Below the pieces are notes generated by a model. That model saw only the letters and a list, made by a program, of their open reading frames with translations. It did no database searches and had not been told where the DNA came from. A stretch of DNA of 64,000 nucleotides from Planctomycetota bacterium (GTDB lineage: Bacteria > Planctomycetota > UBA1135 > UBA2386): positions 1 to 64,000 of the forward strand of contig BJHM01000013.1 in the NCBI GenBank assembly GCA_014192625.1. The letters are read 5' to 3'. Below are positions 9,796 to 19,004 of this stretch, piece by piece; position 1 is the first letter of the stretch; each line of letters opens with the position of its first letter. The position numbers and the translations under genes are program-made.

Positions 9796-9941
9796 CTAGG
9801 GTCTGGTCACAGAATTAGATCACTGGTTTTCTTTGATGAATGTTTCCATGAGCAATACTCCCGCAGCTCAAACCGCAGCTTAATGAGGCCGATAAACCAG
9901 GCCACAAATTGGCCCGCTTCAAACACAAAATCTTGGCCATA

Positions 9942-11135
9942 TCAGGCAACCGTCTGGTGCGGATCGATGATGAATTTCTTCGCCGCACCTTTGTCAAAAT
10001 CAACATAACCTTTGGGCGCATCGTCGAGACTTATCATCTGCACGTTGACGGCCTTTGCAATCTTGATCTTATCATACAGGATCGCAGTCATCAGTTTTCG
10101 GTGGTAACGCATCACCGGACATTGACCCGTGGTGAAACAGCAACTTTTAGCCCAACCAAGTCCGATGCGAATCGACAAGCTGCCGACCTTGGCAGCAGCG
10201 TCCACAGCACCCGGATCACCAGTAACATACAGGCCTGGTATGCCAATGTTGCCCCCGGCTTTCACCACTGTCATCAACGAGTTTAGCACCGTTGCTGGTG
10301 CCTCGACAACAGATTCACGACCGTGTCCACGCGCTTCGAAACCAACGCAGTCCACAACGCAATCCACTTCAGGCGTTCCAAGTATCTGCTCGATCTGTTC
10401 GCTGACTGTTGCCTGCTTTGATACGTCCACGGTCTCGCAGCCAAACGAACGCGCTTGTTTGAGACGGGCTGCTATTAGATCACCGACAATCACCACCGCA
10501 GCACCGAGCAAGTGACACGAGGCTGCACATGCCAATCCAACTGGACCAGCACCTGCAATGTAGACAGTCGATCCCGGTCCAACACCCGCCGTAACAGCAC
10601 CGTGATAACCGGTTGGGAATATGTCAGAGAGCAGCGCCAAGTCTTTAATCTTACTCATCGCCTGATCGCGATCTGGGAACTTGAGCAGGTTGAAGTCGGC
10701 ATAGGGAACCATGACGTATTCCGACTGCCCCCCGACCCATCCACCCATGTCAACATAGCCATAGGCAGCGCCGGGCCGCGCCGGGTTCACGCTAAGGCAT
10801 AAGCCGGTCTTACCTTCCTTACAATTTATGCAACGACCACAGGCGATATTAAACGGAACGCTAACTAGGTCCCCTTTCTTGATAAACTCTACGTCACGGC
10901 CACACTCGATCACCTCACCGGTGATTTCGTGACCGAGGATCAACCCCGGTTGCGCTGTCGTGCGGCCGCGAACCATGTGCTGATCTGAACCGCAGATGTT
11001 GGTGCAGACGACCCTAAGAATGACACCGTGCTGGCACTTTCGTTTTTGGTCCTTCAACTCGAGCTTTGGAAAGTCGATCGCCTGGATCGCCACTTTACCT
11101 GGTCCGACGTATGCGACACCTCGATTGCTTGCCAT
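9942..11135 (-). CDS. fdhA: Glutathione-independent formaldehyde dehydrogenase, zinc-dependent
   Basis: 397 residues, the length of the Pseudomonas putida FdhA type (EC 1.2.1.46), a medium-chain zinc dehydrogenase that keeps NAD bound and oxidises formaldehyde (in practice by aldehyde dismutation) to formate. Seen: catalytic-zinc region 'NICGSDQHMVRG' and 'GHEITGEV', structural-zinc loop 'CGRCINCKEGKTGLC' with four Cys, nucleotide-binding 'GAGPVGLACAAS', and the diagnostic long insertion 'VGFEARGHG' after the Rossmann fold. Located upstream of glpF-glpK on the same strand with a 146-base gap. Formaldehyde detoxification is the likely role; a metabolic link to glycerol is not obvious. A 490-base AT-rich gap upstream presumably holds its promoter. 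Confidence 0.92.
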   Translation of the reverse strand: MASNRGVAYVGPGKVAIQAIDFPKLELKDQKRKCQHGVILRVVCTNICGSDQHMVRGRTTAQPGLILGHEITGEVIECGRDVEFIKKGDLVSVPFNIACGRCINCKEGKTGLCLSVNPARPGAAYGYVDMGGWVGGQSEYVMVPYADFNLLKFPDRDQAMSKIKDLALLSDIFPTGYHGAVTAGVGPGSTVYIAGAGPVGLACAASCHLLGAAVVIVGDLIAARLKQARSFGCETVDVSKQATVSEQIEQILGTPEVDCVVDCVGFEARGHGRESVVEAPATVLNSLMTVVKAGGNIGIPGLYVTGDPGAVDAAAKVGSLSIRIGLGWAKSCCFTTGQCPVMRYHRKLMTAILYDKIKIAKAVNVQMISLDDAPKGYVDFDKGAAKKFIIDPHQTVA

Positions 11136-11625
11136 AGCGAAATCCTCAGAGCTACAGGTGGTTAGATTTATGCTTACGAGAAATGGATAGTAAAGCCTCG
11201 CACTTGACTAGCAAGCAGCAAGTATTTTTTTGAAAATGTTTTTTAATTTTCTAGGCCTCTAAACTAAATTTTTCCGCTTGGTTTTTCCTGCCTTATTTTT
11301 CTTTTCCTTACAATTATTTGCGCGCTTTTTTTGCGGAAAATATCTGTGCTAAAAAATCTATGCCATCATTTCGAACAATGTCTTTCGACTTAGGAGTTAC
11401 TCATATCTACAATACTGAATTTGCTTTGACGACAAATAAAACGATTACAATCGCATGCTTTTTGACAACCTTATCAGGTAAAACGGCCGATATTTTGTTT
11501 GTTTCTACTTAAATATGGTCGCAGTAAAGCTGCCTACTTCTCTGATTCTGATTGGAGTCTATAAATATTGGCGATTTTATTATTTGACTCAATAGTCTCA
11601 AAATCAGCTCAATGATTGATGTTTT
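11136..11625. other. AT-rich intergenic region, no gene seen
   Basis: 490 bases between the fdhA start and the end of the Mce operon, much richer in A/T than its flanks, with many T runs around 11220-11340. An open frame at 11318-11512 has no recognisable protein character. The fdhA promoter should lie near 11150-11250, but I could not pick convincing -35/-10 boxes. Confidence 0.6.
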
Positions 11626-12444
11626 TTAAACTTTTCTTCTGACCGATGATTCCGACTTGACCTGTGCCGTTGTCGACTCCACAATCGGCGTGATTCTGTC
11701 TATCAATAATTCAATCGACTGTGTGATTGCGATCCTGGCGGCCTCTGAGCTTGCAACCGCGACACCCACCGCAGCATCCCCTAAAATCGGTGCATTTCCA
11801 GCACCCGATACCGAGGCCACAAGCCTTGGCTTACTTTCGCGGCGGTCTAATAGATATACACGGATTTCAACGCGAGCGAACGGTTTTTCCTCATTGGTGT
11901 AGTCTGCATAGAGCGACTCAATTACGCCTTCCACAACGAAGTCAAACTGCACGGTCACATTCTCTACGCCAACCATACTAAATCGCTTGCTGTCCTCGAG
12001 TGCTGATGCATAGGCATCACAAAACATGTCCGCGGGATCTGCGAGCCAGCCATTGTCTGAGTCTGCGCGCCATCCTCCGTTAGCAAGCTTGTAAAGAAAA
12101 GGTAGCCCATTATAAGGCGGCACCGAACTAAATCGCCGCACGATTACACTGAATAACTGTGGCCCTTCTATTTTGGCAATCGGCGCCGGGTCGAGCATGT
12201 ATTGGCCACCTCCCGGCAACTTTCTGCTTAGCAGCGAACAGGCGTTCATCGCCGATAAAAATAACACTAAAAGCAAGATTTTTGCCCAAGCAGACTGCCT
12301 TTGCCAAGCGGTGGCTCCTGCTGGCAAAACGGCTGAAAAACATGCGTTCCCAATCAGATGGCGGAGGTTCATGCGGTGTTTCATAGATCTCATCGTGGCA
12401 GAGGAAAGCTTATTGCGGCGCAATTTTGGGCTGCCATTGTTCAT
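11626..12444 (-). CDS. Mce-system auxiliary lipoprotein, PqiC/ABC-auxiliary family
   Basis: 272 residues from ATG 12444, chosen because AGGCGG lies ~7 bases upstream and the MCE gene ends only 22 bases before it. A long basic N-terminus is followed by a hydrophobic stretch ending in the lipobox 'LSAMNAC', so the mature protein should be lipid-anchored. The mature part ('RRFSSVPPYN … LADPADMFCDAY … VEGVIESLYADY') follows the strand pattern of the ABC-type transport auxiliary lipoprotein family (PF03886-like), which accompanies Mce transporters and probably docks them to the outer membrane. It is the last gene of the operon. The N-terminal region before the lipobox is unusually long (~60 residues); a later start is possible. 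Confidence 0.72.
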   Translation of the reverse strand: MNNGSPKLRRNKLSSATMRSMKHRMNLRHLIGNACFSAVLPAGATAWQRQSAWAKILLLVLFLSAMNACSLLSRKLPGGGQYMLDPAPIAKIEGPQLFSVIVRRFSSVPPYNGLPFLYKLANGGWRADSDNGWLADPADMFCDAYASALEDSKRFSMVGVENVTVQFDFVVEGVIESLYADYTNEEKPFARVEIRVYLLDRRESKPRLVASVSGAGNAPILGDAAVGVAVASSEAARIAITQSIELLIDRITPIVESTTAQVKSESSVRRKV

Positions 12445-12466
12445 TCGCCGCCGCCTGTGATTGGCA

Positions 12467-13606
12467 CTATTTTTCGTCCTTAGCACCGGGGGCAAGTTTC
12501 TTTGGCGGATCGGCAAAGAACAGCGACGGCGGATCTCGCCGGATGCGACTGGTGAAATCCGCCAGGTTCTGCGAGGCCTGCCGCAGTGCCGTGATGAGTT
12601 GCTGCAACTCATTGCCCTTGCTCTGGATGAACTCTTGGATTTGGTTGCCGATGCCACGATAAGAAGCGACCGTTGGGCCTATCTCATGACCGGCCGCGTC
12701 TAGCCCAGTCAGAATCGATTTTACCTGTTCAGAGCCAAGTATCGCGTCCAGCTTTTCGGTCGCATCACGAGCGGATTTTAGCATCGGAGAAATCGCCGCA
12801 AGGCCCTCGCGCAAGCCGCCCGAGCTGCTGGCGAAGCCGTCTTTAAGTTCGGCCATGAACGCCTCTGCACTTCCCAGTGACGAGGCGATCTTTGGGTCAC
12901 TGAGAATCGCCTGCAGCTGGTTGTTGGATACGCGCAAATCAGCAACGAACTTACCGACATCTAACATCATCGGATCGATGCGCTGAGTCACCACCCCATC
13001 GAGGTTTGAGACCACCGACTGCAGCGACGCGCCGAGCGACCCAAAATCAATCTTAGCGATACCGGCGGCAATCACCTGGAAGTGGTCAACCAGCTGATCG
13101 AACCTGCTTTGCTCGTTCGGTACGAATGGATACTTCGGCTCGTAGTTAAGCTTTTGGGCAGTTACATTTTTCGAGTCGCTGAGGTCTAAGTCGACATAGA
13201 GCCCGCCAGTCAACCCAAGCGATGTAAGACGTGTGCGAAGACCAAGCTTGACACCATTCTCAATATTATTTGAGAACAGTCCCGCCTGTTCATTACCAAA
13301 CACATCTAGCCGCACCGCCATGCGGATCACGACCGAGCTCTCAAAGTCAAATTCCTCGATTTTCGAGTCCGCCTCAGGATAGTAGCTGTCAACGAACGCG
13401 ATCGACTTGACCTCGCCGATCGGCACGCCCCGATACTTCACAGGACTGCCGATCTGCAAGCCATTCACCGAGTCTTTGGTCGACGTTTCGATGATTTGTG
13501 TGTCGACGAAGAACTTGCCCGAGCCCAACGCGATCACGCTACCGATCGAAAGCGACAGCGAGATGATCACAAACAAACCGACCTTAAATTCAATCGAAGC
13601 GATCAT
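12467..13606 (-). CDS. MCE-domain substrate-binding protein (MlaD-like)
   Basis: 379 residues. One N-terminal membrane helix (residues ~8-28) anchors a periplasmic MCE domain: 'SVNGLQIGSPVKYRGVPIGEVKSI' region near residues 46-70 and 'TSLGLTGGLYVDLDL' around 155-170 are the family hallmarks. The C-terminal ~180 residues are helix-rich with coiled-coil-like heptads, ending in a Pro/Lys tail. By analogy with MlaD/PqiB/Mce proteins it forms a hexameric lipid channel on the periplasmic face of the permease. It is the third gene of the minus-strand operon: 100 bases after the ATPase gene and 22 bases before the auxiliary lipoprotein gene. Confidence 0.9.
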   Translation of the reverse strand: MIASIEFKVGLFVIISLSLSIGSVIALGSGKFFVDTQIIETSTKDSVNGLQIGSPVKYRGVPIGEVKSIAFVDSYYPEADSKIEEFDFESSVVIRMAVRLDVFGNEQAGLFSNNIENGVKLGLRTRLTSLGLTGGLYVDLDLSDSKNVTAQKLNYEPKYPFVPNEQSRFDQLVDHFQVIAAGIAKIDFGSLGASLQSVVSNLDGVVTQRIDPMMLDVGKFVADLRVSNNQLQAILSDPKIASSLGSAEAFMAELKDGFASSSGGLREGLAAISPMLKSARDATEKLDAILGSEQVKSILTGLDAAGHEIGPTVASYRGIGNQIQEFIQSKGNELQQLITALRQASQNLADFTSRIRRDPPSLFFADPPKKLAPGAKDEK

Positions 13607-13706
13607 ATGTGACTCCTTCTCCGCGAATTTGCGCGACTTTCGGCGCTCAGTTCCGGCCAGCGCAGGTCCTGTGATACCAATCGTTTTTTGTTATGCATGC
13701 TCATGC

Positions 13707-14495
13707 CTATGCAGTCGGAACGCGGTTCAGAAACCGGCGCACCCATTCGTCCTGTGAGTTGTCGCGCAAATCAGCGGGCGCGCCAAGTGCAACCAGTTTT
13801 TTACGTTCTCCATCGAGCATCGCAAAGCGGTGCCCAATGGCGAAGATACTTGCGAGTTCATGCGAGATGATGACGAAGGTCGTATTGAGCATTTGGTTTA
13901 GTGCGACGATCATCCCATCAAGATCCGCACTCGTCACGGGATCGAGACCGGCACTCGGCTCATCGAGAAAGATGATCGGCGGATCGAGCGCGAGCGCGCG
14001 CGCAATGGCAGCGCGCTTCTGCATGCCGCCAGAGATCTCAGAGGGCTCTTTGTGCGCGTGAGCACCCAGGCCAACGAGGCCGAGCTTGGCGCGCGCGACA
14101 TCATCCATTACGTCGCTTGCCAAGTCGGTGAACTCTTCCAACGGGAGACGAACATTCTCAAGTAGCGTCTTGCCGCCAAACAATGCGCCAAGCTGATACA
14201 TGACGCCAAATCGCCGCCGGATCCGCTGGATCTCTGCATCGGTGGTGTTTGCAATATCAACACCGTCGATCACGATTGCTCCAGAGAGCGGCTTTCGCAA
14301 CGCAGTGAGGCATGACAGCAGCGTCGTCTTTCCGCAACCCGAGCCTCCGCCAATAAACAATATCTCACCGGCATAAATGTCGAGGTTTAGATTCTCGATG
14401 ATCGCTTTGCCATTGAAGCCAATCGCTATCGAGCGAAGGCCGATAGCGACCGCGCGGCCGCTACTGGCGATACTTTGTGTTTCAGCGTCACGCAT
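13707..14495 (-). CDS. mlaF: ABC transporter ATPase of the Mce lipid system (MlaF-like)
   Basis: 262 residues from ATG 14495. Walker A is 'GGGSGCGKTTLL', signature 'EISGGMQKRAAIARAL' (the 'SGGM' variant typical of MlaF-type ATPases), Walker B 'IIFLDEPSAGLDP' and the switch His in 'VIISHEL'. The start is fixed by a TGATG junction: the A of its ATG is the last base of the permease stop, so translation is coupled. An in-frame extension to 14633 overlaps the permease gene and is not needed. It should power lipid movement through the permease/MCE channel. C-terminal tail 'LRDNSQDEWVRRFLNR' resembles the tail that contacts the STAS subunit in Mla complexes. Confidence 0.93.
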   Translation of the reverse strand: MRDAETQSIASSGRAVAIGLRSIAIGFNGKAIIENLNLDIYAGEILFIGGGSGCGKTTLLSCLTALRKPLSGAIVIDGVDIANTTDAEIQRIRRRFGVMYQLGALFGGKTLLENVRLPLEEFTDLASDVMDDVARAKLGLVGLGAHAHKEPSEISGGMQKRAAIARALALDPPIIFLDEPSAGLDPVTSADLDGMIVALNQMLNTTFVIISHELASIFAIGHRFAMLDGERKKLVALGAPADLRDNSQDEWVRRFLNRVPTA

Positions 14496-15595
14496 CAGAT
14501 TCCGAGCGCGTAAAAGAAGGCGCCAAATACGCTGTCGGCGAGAATGATCGCAGTGATTCCCGACACGACCGCGCGAGTCGTGCTTAGTCCGACCGCACCT
14601 GGACCCTGGCCCGTCTTCAGTCCAGCAAGGCAACCAATCGAGCCGATCAGAATCGCAAAAGCCGCTGCCTTCACCATCCCTTGTAAGAATCCTCCGATGG
14701 TGAGCGCAGAACGAATCTCGTTCGCATATTGCGCAAAAGAGAAACCCGCGGGCCCGAGAATCAGGTAGCCACCTAAAACTCCTAGGACCGACGCGAAGAC
14801 GGACAATAACGGCGTGACTACAATGACGGCGAGCAGTCGCGGGATTACCAAGAACCGAACCGGGTCAATGCCGAAGGTTCGCAGCGCGTCGAGCTCTTGC
14901 GTCACCTTCATCGTGCCGATCTCGGCCGCAAAGGCACTACCGGAACGGCCAGCAAGAATAATTGCAGTTATGAGCGGGCCAAGTTCGCGGACAACCGAAA
15001 TGCCGACGACATCGGCGACCTGCAATTTCGCGCCATACTTGGCAAGCGGCTCAAAGGTCTGAAACGCGATAATCGCACCAATCAACAGGCCGAGCAGGCT
15101 GATGACGGGCACGGCATCCGTTCCATGTCGGGCCATCGCAGCAAGCGTGTCGCGAACGCGGAGCAGACGCGGGTTTCGGATGATGCACAAAATAACCAGC
15201 GCGATCTCGCCAAAAAAGCGCACTAGGTCAAAAGTAAGATCGCGCAGGGACAAAGTTATCGATCCGATCTCCCGCACAAGGCCAGCCGGCAGAAAAGCCG
15301 GCTTCAGGTCCTGCCCGCGGAGCGCTAACTCGACAAGCAGACCAACAGGTTTGTCGGCCCCGACGCTAGAAAACGGGATACTACGCGATTTCGCAACACG
15401 ATACAGGAAGACCGCAAGCGAGACCCCAGACGCATCAACCCGTCCCACATTGGCCAAATCGAGCGTGATGCCCCCAGCAAACTTCGCAGGCAAACCACGC
15501 TCAAGAACAGCGCGCATCCCGCCTATCGTGGTCGCAGTCAAGTCCCCCAGTGGCGACACTCGAATGCCCGACGACTCAATGGTGACCGTGACCAT
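14495..15595 (-). CDS. mlaE: STAS-MlaE fusion permease of the Mce lipid system
   Basis: 366 residues from ATG 15595 (AGG nine bases upstream; in-frame TTG/ATG further up are weaker). Residues ~1-100 are a STAS domain ('LDLANVGRVDASGVSL'), equivalent to MlaB; residues ~110-366 are the MlaE permease with five or so membrane helices and the signature 'VVRELGPLITAIILAGRSG' plus 'GTMKVTQELDALRTFGIDP'. In E. coli these are separate genes; the fused form occurs in many other phyla. It is the first gene of the operon STAS-permease, ATPase, MCE protein, lipoprotein. The complex should move phospholipid or another lipid between inner and outer membranes; direction is not determinable here. Confidence 0.93.
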   Translation of the reverse strand: MVTVTIESSGIRVSPLGDLTATTIGGMRAVLERGLPAKFAGGITLDLANVGRVDASGVSLAVFLYRVAKSRSIPFSSVGADKPVGLLVELALRGQDLKPAFLPAGLVREIGSITLSLRDLTFDLVRFFGEIALVILCIIRNPRLLRVRDTLAAMARHGTDAVPVISLLGLLIGAIIAFQTFEPLAKYGAKLQVADVVGISVVRELGPLITAIILAGRSGSAFAAEIGTMKVTQELDALRTFGIDPVRFLVIPRLLAVIVVTPLLSVFASVLGVLGGYLILGPAGFSFAQYANEIRSALTIGGFLQGMVKAAAFAILIGSIGCLAGLKTGQGPGAVGLSTTRAVVSGITAIILADSVFGAFFYALGI

Positions 15596-16033
15596 AGCAC
15601 TACCTAAATTAACTGCGGGGCCAATACCATTCAACGCAAACGACATTTGAGCGGTAATTACCAACGAACAAAGTCTAAGTCTAGAAACAACCGATAATTT
15701 GCCAATGTCAATTTACTCTCTGCCAGCAGCACACCGAACATTTTATGAGTTAATTTATGCCAAATGTAGGGGATGCATGAGAACCAGGACGCCTTGGTCG
15801 GAAACCACGCCAAACAATAATGCCAACCAATGACAAATAAATCAATCCCATTAGCGACGCGAATAATACAGCAAAAAATTTCCGAAACAAATCGTGAGCA
15901 TCATCAGACAAAAAGGTCTTGGTCAAAGATAATTCGCCTTACAAGAGAATTTACAAGAACGCAGCATGTATCCAAGAATCCAGCATAGATGCAGTTCTTT
16001 AAGCAGCCACACGCATTATTTTTCGCAAAAAAA
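15596..16033. other. Intergenic region between Mce operon and SGNH hydrolase gene
   Basis: 438 bases. It must hold the promoter of the Mce operon and the end of the hydrolase transcript. No gene, tRNA or hairpin with a T tract was recognised. The frame upstream of mlaE stays open to 15664 without an ATG beyond 15646. Confidence 0.5.
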
Positions 16034-16912
16034 TCAGCGGCTGCTCGATTTCAGGAGAGACATCACCATTTTGGTGAACTCTTCTTGGATAAGTTTATCA
16101 ACACTGAGATGGCGCGCTGCGGCAAGCTTTGCCAAGACGCTCACCTGGCGCTGAGTAAGACTATTTTGTGCGCTTGCATTGTAGGTCCCTGGGACATCAA
16201 GCCACGCCTCCTGCGCTTTAGCGATTTCCGCGGCATCCAAGCCAAAGCCTTTAAGCACCCCCACGGCCATCATGACGTCGCCAGCAAATGCCATGTGGAC
16301 GCCATCAGTAGTCAGAACATTTTCACCGGCTGGTTTTGGCTGCGACTTTGCTGCGTCAGCCAGTGCAGATTGCATCTCGGCATTGAGGTCGGCAAGTAAA
16401 CAATTTTTCTCGATCACGAGCTTGCGCAGGAATTCATTGTAAACCGCCAGTTTTTGATTGTTTGGGTTAGCCTGATCTTCGGTGATCATGGTGGAGGTTA
16501 GTATCATCACTTTGATCCCAGCTTTCTGACACTGGTCAACGATCTTAGTGATGTTGGACTTGTAATCTGCAAGAGGTATGCCGTTTTCGCCGTGCCAAAC
16601 ATCATTGACTCCACAGCTCAGAGTCATCCATTGCGGCTTTTTGCTTATCACATCGCGCTCGAGACGTTCAAGCATCTGGTTGGATTTGTGGCCGCTGATT
16701 CCAGCACCAATAATGCTGATCTGCACGCCATTGGCAGCCAAAGCACTGCCAATCAATTGCACGTACCCACCGGGGTTTCCCTGACCTGCCTCGGTTATGG
16801 AGTCGCCAAGAAATGCAATTTTGTCGCCTGATTTTACCGGAATCTGAGCCCTAACTATGTGACATGTGAACATGAGGCTTGCGACGACGGCTAGTTGGAG
16901 GTGGATTTGCAT
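16034..16912 (-). CDS. Secreted SGNH/GDSL-family hydrolase
   Basis: 292 residues with a signal peptide (hydrophobic core at residues ~5-20, likely cleavage after 'VRAQ'). Block I is 'IAFLGDSITEAG' with the nucleophile Ser, block II Gly 'GISGHKSNQ', block III 'LSCGVNDVW' with the oxyanion Asn, block V 'TTDGVHMAFAGD' with the catalytic Asp and His. This is the complete SGNH set and fits the rhamnogalacturonan-acetylesterase/lysophospholipase-like branch ('NDVWHGENG'). It probably removes acyl groups from polysaccharide or lipid outside the cytoplasm. Single gene, with gaps of 400-500 bases on both sides. Confidence 0.9.
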   Translation of the reverse strand: MQIHLQLAVVASLMFTCHIVRAQIPVKSGDKIAFLGDSITEAGQGNPGGYVQLIGSALAANGVQISIIGAGISGHKSNQMLERLERDVISKKPQWMTLSCGVNDVWHGENGIPLADYKSNITKIVDQCQKAGIKVMILTSTMITEDQANPNNQKLAVYNEFLRKLVIEKNCLLADLNAEMQSALADAAKSQPKPAGENVLTTDGVHMAFAGDVMMAVGVLKGFGLDAAEIAKAQEAWLDVPGTYNASAQNSLTQRQVSVLAKLAAARHLSVDKLIQEEFTKMVMSLLKSSSR

Positions 16913-17438
16913 GTGAGTTTATTATGGCGGTCTTCAATATCGGTGACGGAGGAGGTTGCTAGCAGGTGATCAAGTAAAATCAAAACCACCCTCCTCATGC
17001 TATTCAATCATTCGCCAATGTCGACGCTACTATTGACTAAAATACTAAATTGCAGTCGGCAAATTTTTGCCTAGCGATATCAAGGTTCTGCTTCGCAGCC
17101 ACAGATCAGCCGCTTGCTAGGATACTATTGCGATTGAGGAATGCTATCTTTTATTTCAGCTAAAACGCGTAACTAATTCAGTTGGAATAGTTCATGCTAA
17201 TTAGTGCTGCGAAACATTTTCTTTATGCAATACGGGCTGGATAAAAGCGTGTGATCATATAGGCAAACGAATCTGCTGGTAACCATTGAATCATTGCTTA
17301 GTAACCTTTACAACTTTGAAAGTGAAAGATTCGAGGATATGCTCACTTTTTAGATTTATTCTTGTGACTGTTTTCTCGAGATATTTTTCTAGTTCCTCAC
17401 TGTGGGTCATTTAATCCAAGAAAGGCCTTTTTAATTTC
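16913..17438. other. AT-rich intergenic region, no gene seen
   Basis: 526 bases upstream of the SGNH hydrolase gene. Several AT-rich runs and no open frame with protein character on either strand. No convincing promoter motif or hairpin could be singled out. Confidence 0.5.
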
Positions 17439-17639
17439 TCACCTCGTATTTAGTAGTTGGTCTACTTTTGCTTGCTCCTGCTTCTCCGCAAAATCGAACA
17501 AGTCCCAGAGCGCCTTTAACAAAAGTTTTCTCTGGTTGCTGTGCCTGGCGAGTCTATTTTCAGTCTTAGAATCGTGTGGATTGTCGCTAAAAGCCATTGC
17601 CTGCCAATGCGGCATTGCAAGGGAGAAACCAGAAGGCAT
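17439..17639 (-). CDS. Possible small hypothetical protein or gene remnant (66 aa)
   Basis: 66 codons from ATG 17639, directly preceded in frame by TGA. The peptide ('AMAFSDNPHDSKTENRL … LLLKALWDLFDFAEKQEQA') looks helical, charged and protein-like. It overlaps the tail of another minus-strand frame (17516-18028) in a different phase, so the two may be halves of one frameshifted gene. No family recognised. Confidence 0.3.
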   Translation of the reverse strand: MPSGFSLAMPHWQAMAFSDNPHDSKTENRLARHSNQRKLLLKALWDLFDFAEKQEQAKVDQLLNTR

Positions 17640-18028
17640 TCACTCTTGCAATTTGCAAAACCCGCAAGATGGAGCTTGCACATGAATAGGATTTCCGGAG
17701 TCGGATTACTTATACTAGACACAGAAAATAACATCGAAGCATTGCTCTGTACGTGAATTGCAGACGTTAACTTAGAAACTCCGGTGCCTTTCCATTCCTG
17801 GATGTATATAATATTATTTAGATAAAGTAAGTCAGTGCTTATTTCTTGAGAAATATTATTTGATATCTTTTGACTCTCAGTCTCGATTTTTGCTATCACA
17901 AGGATTTTGCTATCTAGTTCCTCAATACAAGAGGACTTATTTTGTAGCCATTTGCACACAATGACTCTGTGCCGGACAAATTTGCTATTTTGATAAATTG
18001 ATTTCAATCGCTCTGCAGAATTTAACAT
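17516..18028 (-). CDS. Hypothetical protein, possibly a decayed gene
   Basis: 170 codons, AT-rich. The first ~110 residues have an even, protein-like composition ('CIEELDSKILVIAKIETE', 'LNNIIYIQEWKGTG'); the last ~50 look like an out-of-frame reading, where an alternative frame (17439-17639) seems more natural. No domain recognised, no signal peptide, no nearby partner. Could be a frameshifted gene or chance. Confidence 0.3.
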   Translation of the reverse strand: MLNSAERLKSIYQNSKFVRHRVIVCKWLQNKSSCIEELDSKILVIAKIETESQKISNNISQEISTDLLYLNNIIYIQEWKGTGVSKLTSAIHVQSNASMLFSVSSISNPTPEILFMCKLHLAGFANCKSECLLVSPLQCRIGRQWLLATIHTILRLKIDSPGTATRENFC

Positions 18029-18188
18029 CTACTGTTGCGGGTCAAAGCAAAATGAAACCCGAATTTTCCGCTACGACCCGCTTTTAAAATCTAACCAAGC
18101 ACTAGCTGATTTTTTCTTATCTATTATTTTAGTGTTTATATGCCTCCTGCCCTTGCGAAAGTCTCGCAAGGGCGGAGAGCTTTTCTGA

Positions 18189-18689
18189 TCAGCGGCTGCC
18201 GATCACGATTTCGACACCATTGCTTACCACGATTCCGGCTGTGTTCTGGCCGATCGCGGAGGCCCATGCCTGCAGATACACGTGCATATTGACGAAGGCG
18301 ACTGAATTCGGCACCGCGAGGCTGTATCTCGCAGTCGTAGCCGAGGTTGAAACCGTTGCCGAGTATAAAGCGACCGATGCGTCCTGATAGAGCGAGCAGC
18401 CCGACATACCGAAAACATCCAGCGATAGTGGCAGTAGGCCGCTTCCTATTGTCGTCTTCTCTTATCCAACCATTACAAAAGCCAAGTTTTCTTGCGCGAT
18501 TTCCGTCACATCGACCAGCTGATTTGTGCCGATAATTGGTCGCGAAGAAGTGGCGCTGCTGAGCGCGAGTGCGGGGCTGCCACAACCTGCGCCGAAGCTG
18601 CCCACAAATGCGCACGTGCCAGTCTGAATCAGCAACAGTTGGCCGCCCTCAACAGAAGCCGTTGTTGCGATTGCTGCTGCGGCGCTCAT
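18189..18689 (-). pseudogene. Secreted GTGCG-domain protein broken by an internal TAA
   Basis: In one continuous frame from ATG 18689 the translation matches the domain of the 19.0-kb protein: 'GAGCGSPALALS', 'LAFVMVG', then a TAA (18462-18464), then, still in frame, 'LPLSLDVFGMSGCSLYQ', 'NMHVYLQAWA' and 'SNGVEIVIGSR' to the stop at 18189. The intact relatives read 'GSSN' or 'GWSN' where this copy reads 'G-stop-EK', so a single TCA-to-TAA change would explain the break. The stop is TAA, not TGA, so selenocysteine decoding cannot rescue it. The N-terminus has no clear signal peptide, so the 5' end may also be degraded. Confidence 0.75.
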
Positions 18690-19004
18690 GTCGCGGCACG
18701 GCAACAGATTTGGCCTCTTGCGACACGCGCTCGCTGCCGTGGTGATCCTTTCGCATTCGTGGACGTTAGGCTGACTCTGTCCCGCACTCGCGCCGCCCCC
18801 TGGTTTCCAACCTCAATTCTGGTTCACCGTATTGGCTTGATTTTGCGATACGTTTCGGCGATTTTTTTAGATTCGTTGTTCCGTTTTTGCCATCCGCCGG
18901 ATTAGATTCAACATTCGGTCGAGCGTTTCGTAGCCTCGTGAATAGTTTCGCTTTGAGGATTTACGACAGTTGCTCGTCATTTCTCCACTAATACACCACG
19001 AAGA
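18690..19004. other. Divergent intergenic region between the two GTGCG-domain genes
   Basis: 315 bases between the broken copy (minus) and the intact copy (plus). It should contain the promoter of the intact gene. Nothing else recognised. Confidence 0.45.

Noticed and set aside
11318-11512. 64-codon plus-strand frame in the AT-rich gap upstream of fdhA
   Set aside because: No recognisable domain, no Shine-Dalgarno and composition like the surrounding non-coding DNA.
14495-14633. N-terminal extension of the Mce ATPase
   Set aside because: It overlaps the permease C-terminus in another frame and has no ABC homology; the TGATG junction gives a better start.
18462-18464. Selenocysteine read-through of the stop in the broken GTGCG-domain gene
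   Set aside because: The codon is TAA; bacterial Sec is decoded at TGA only.
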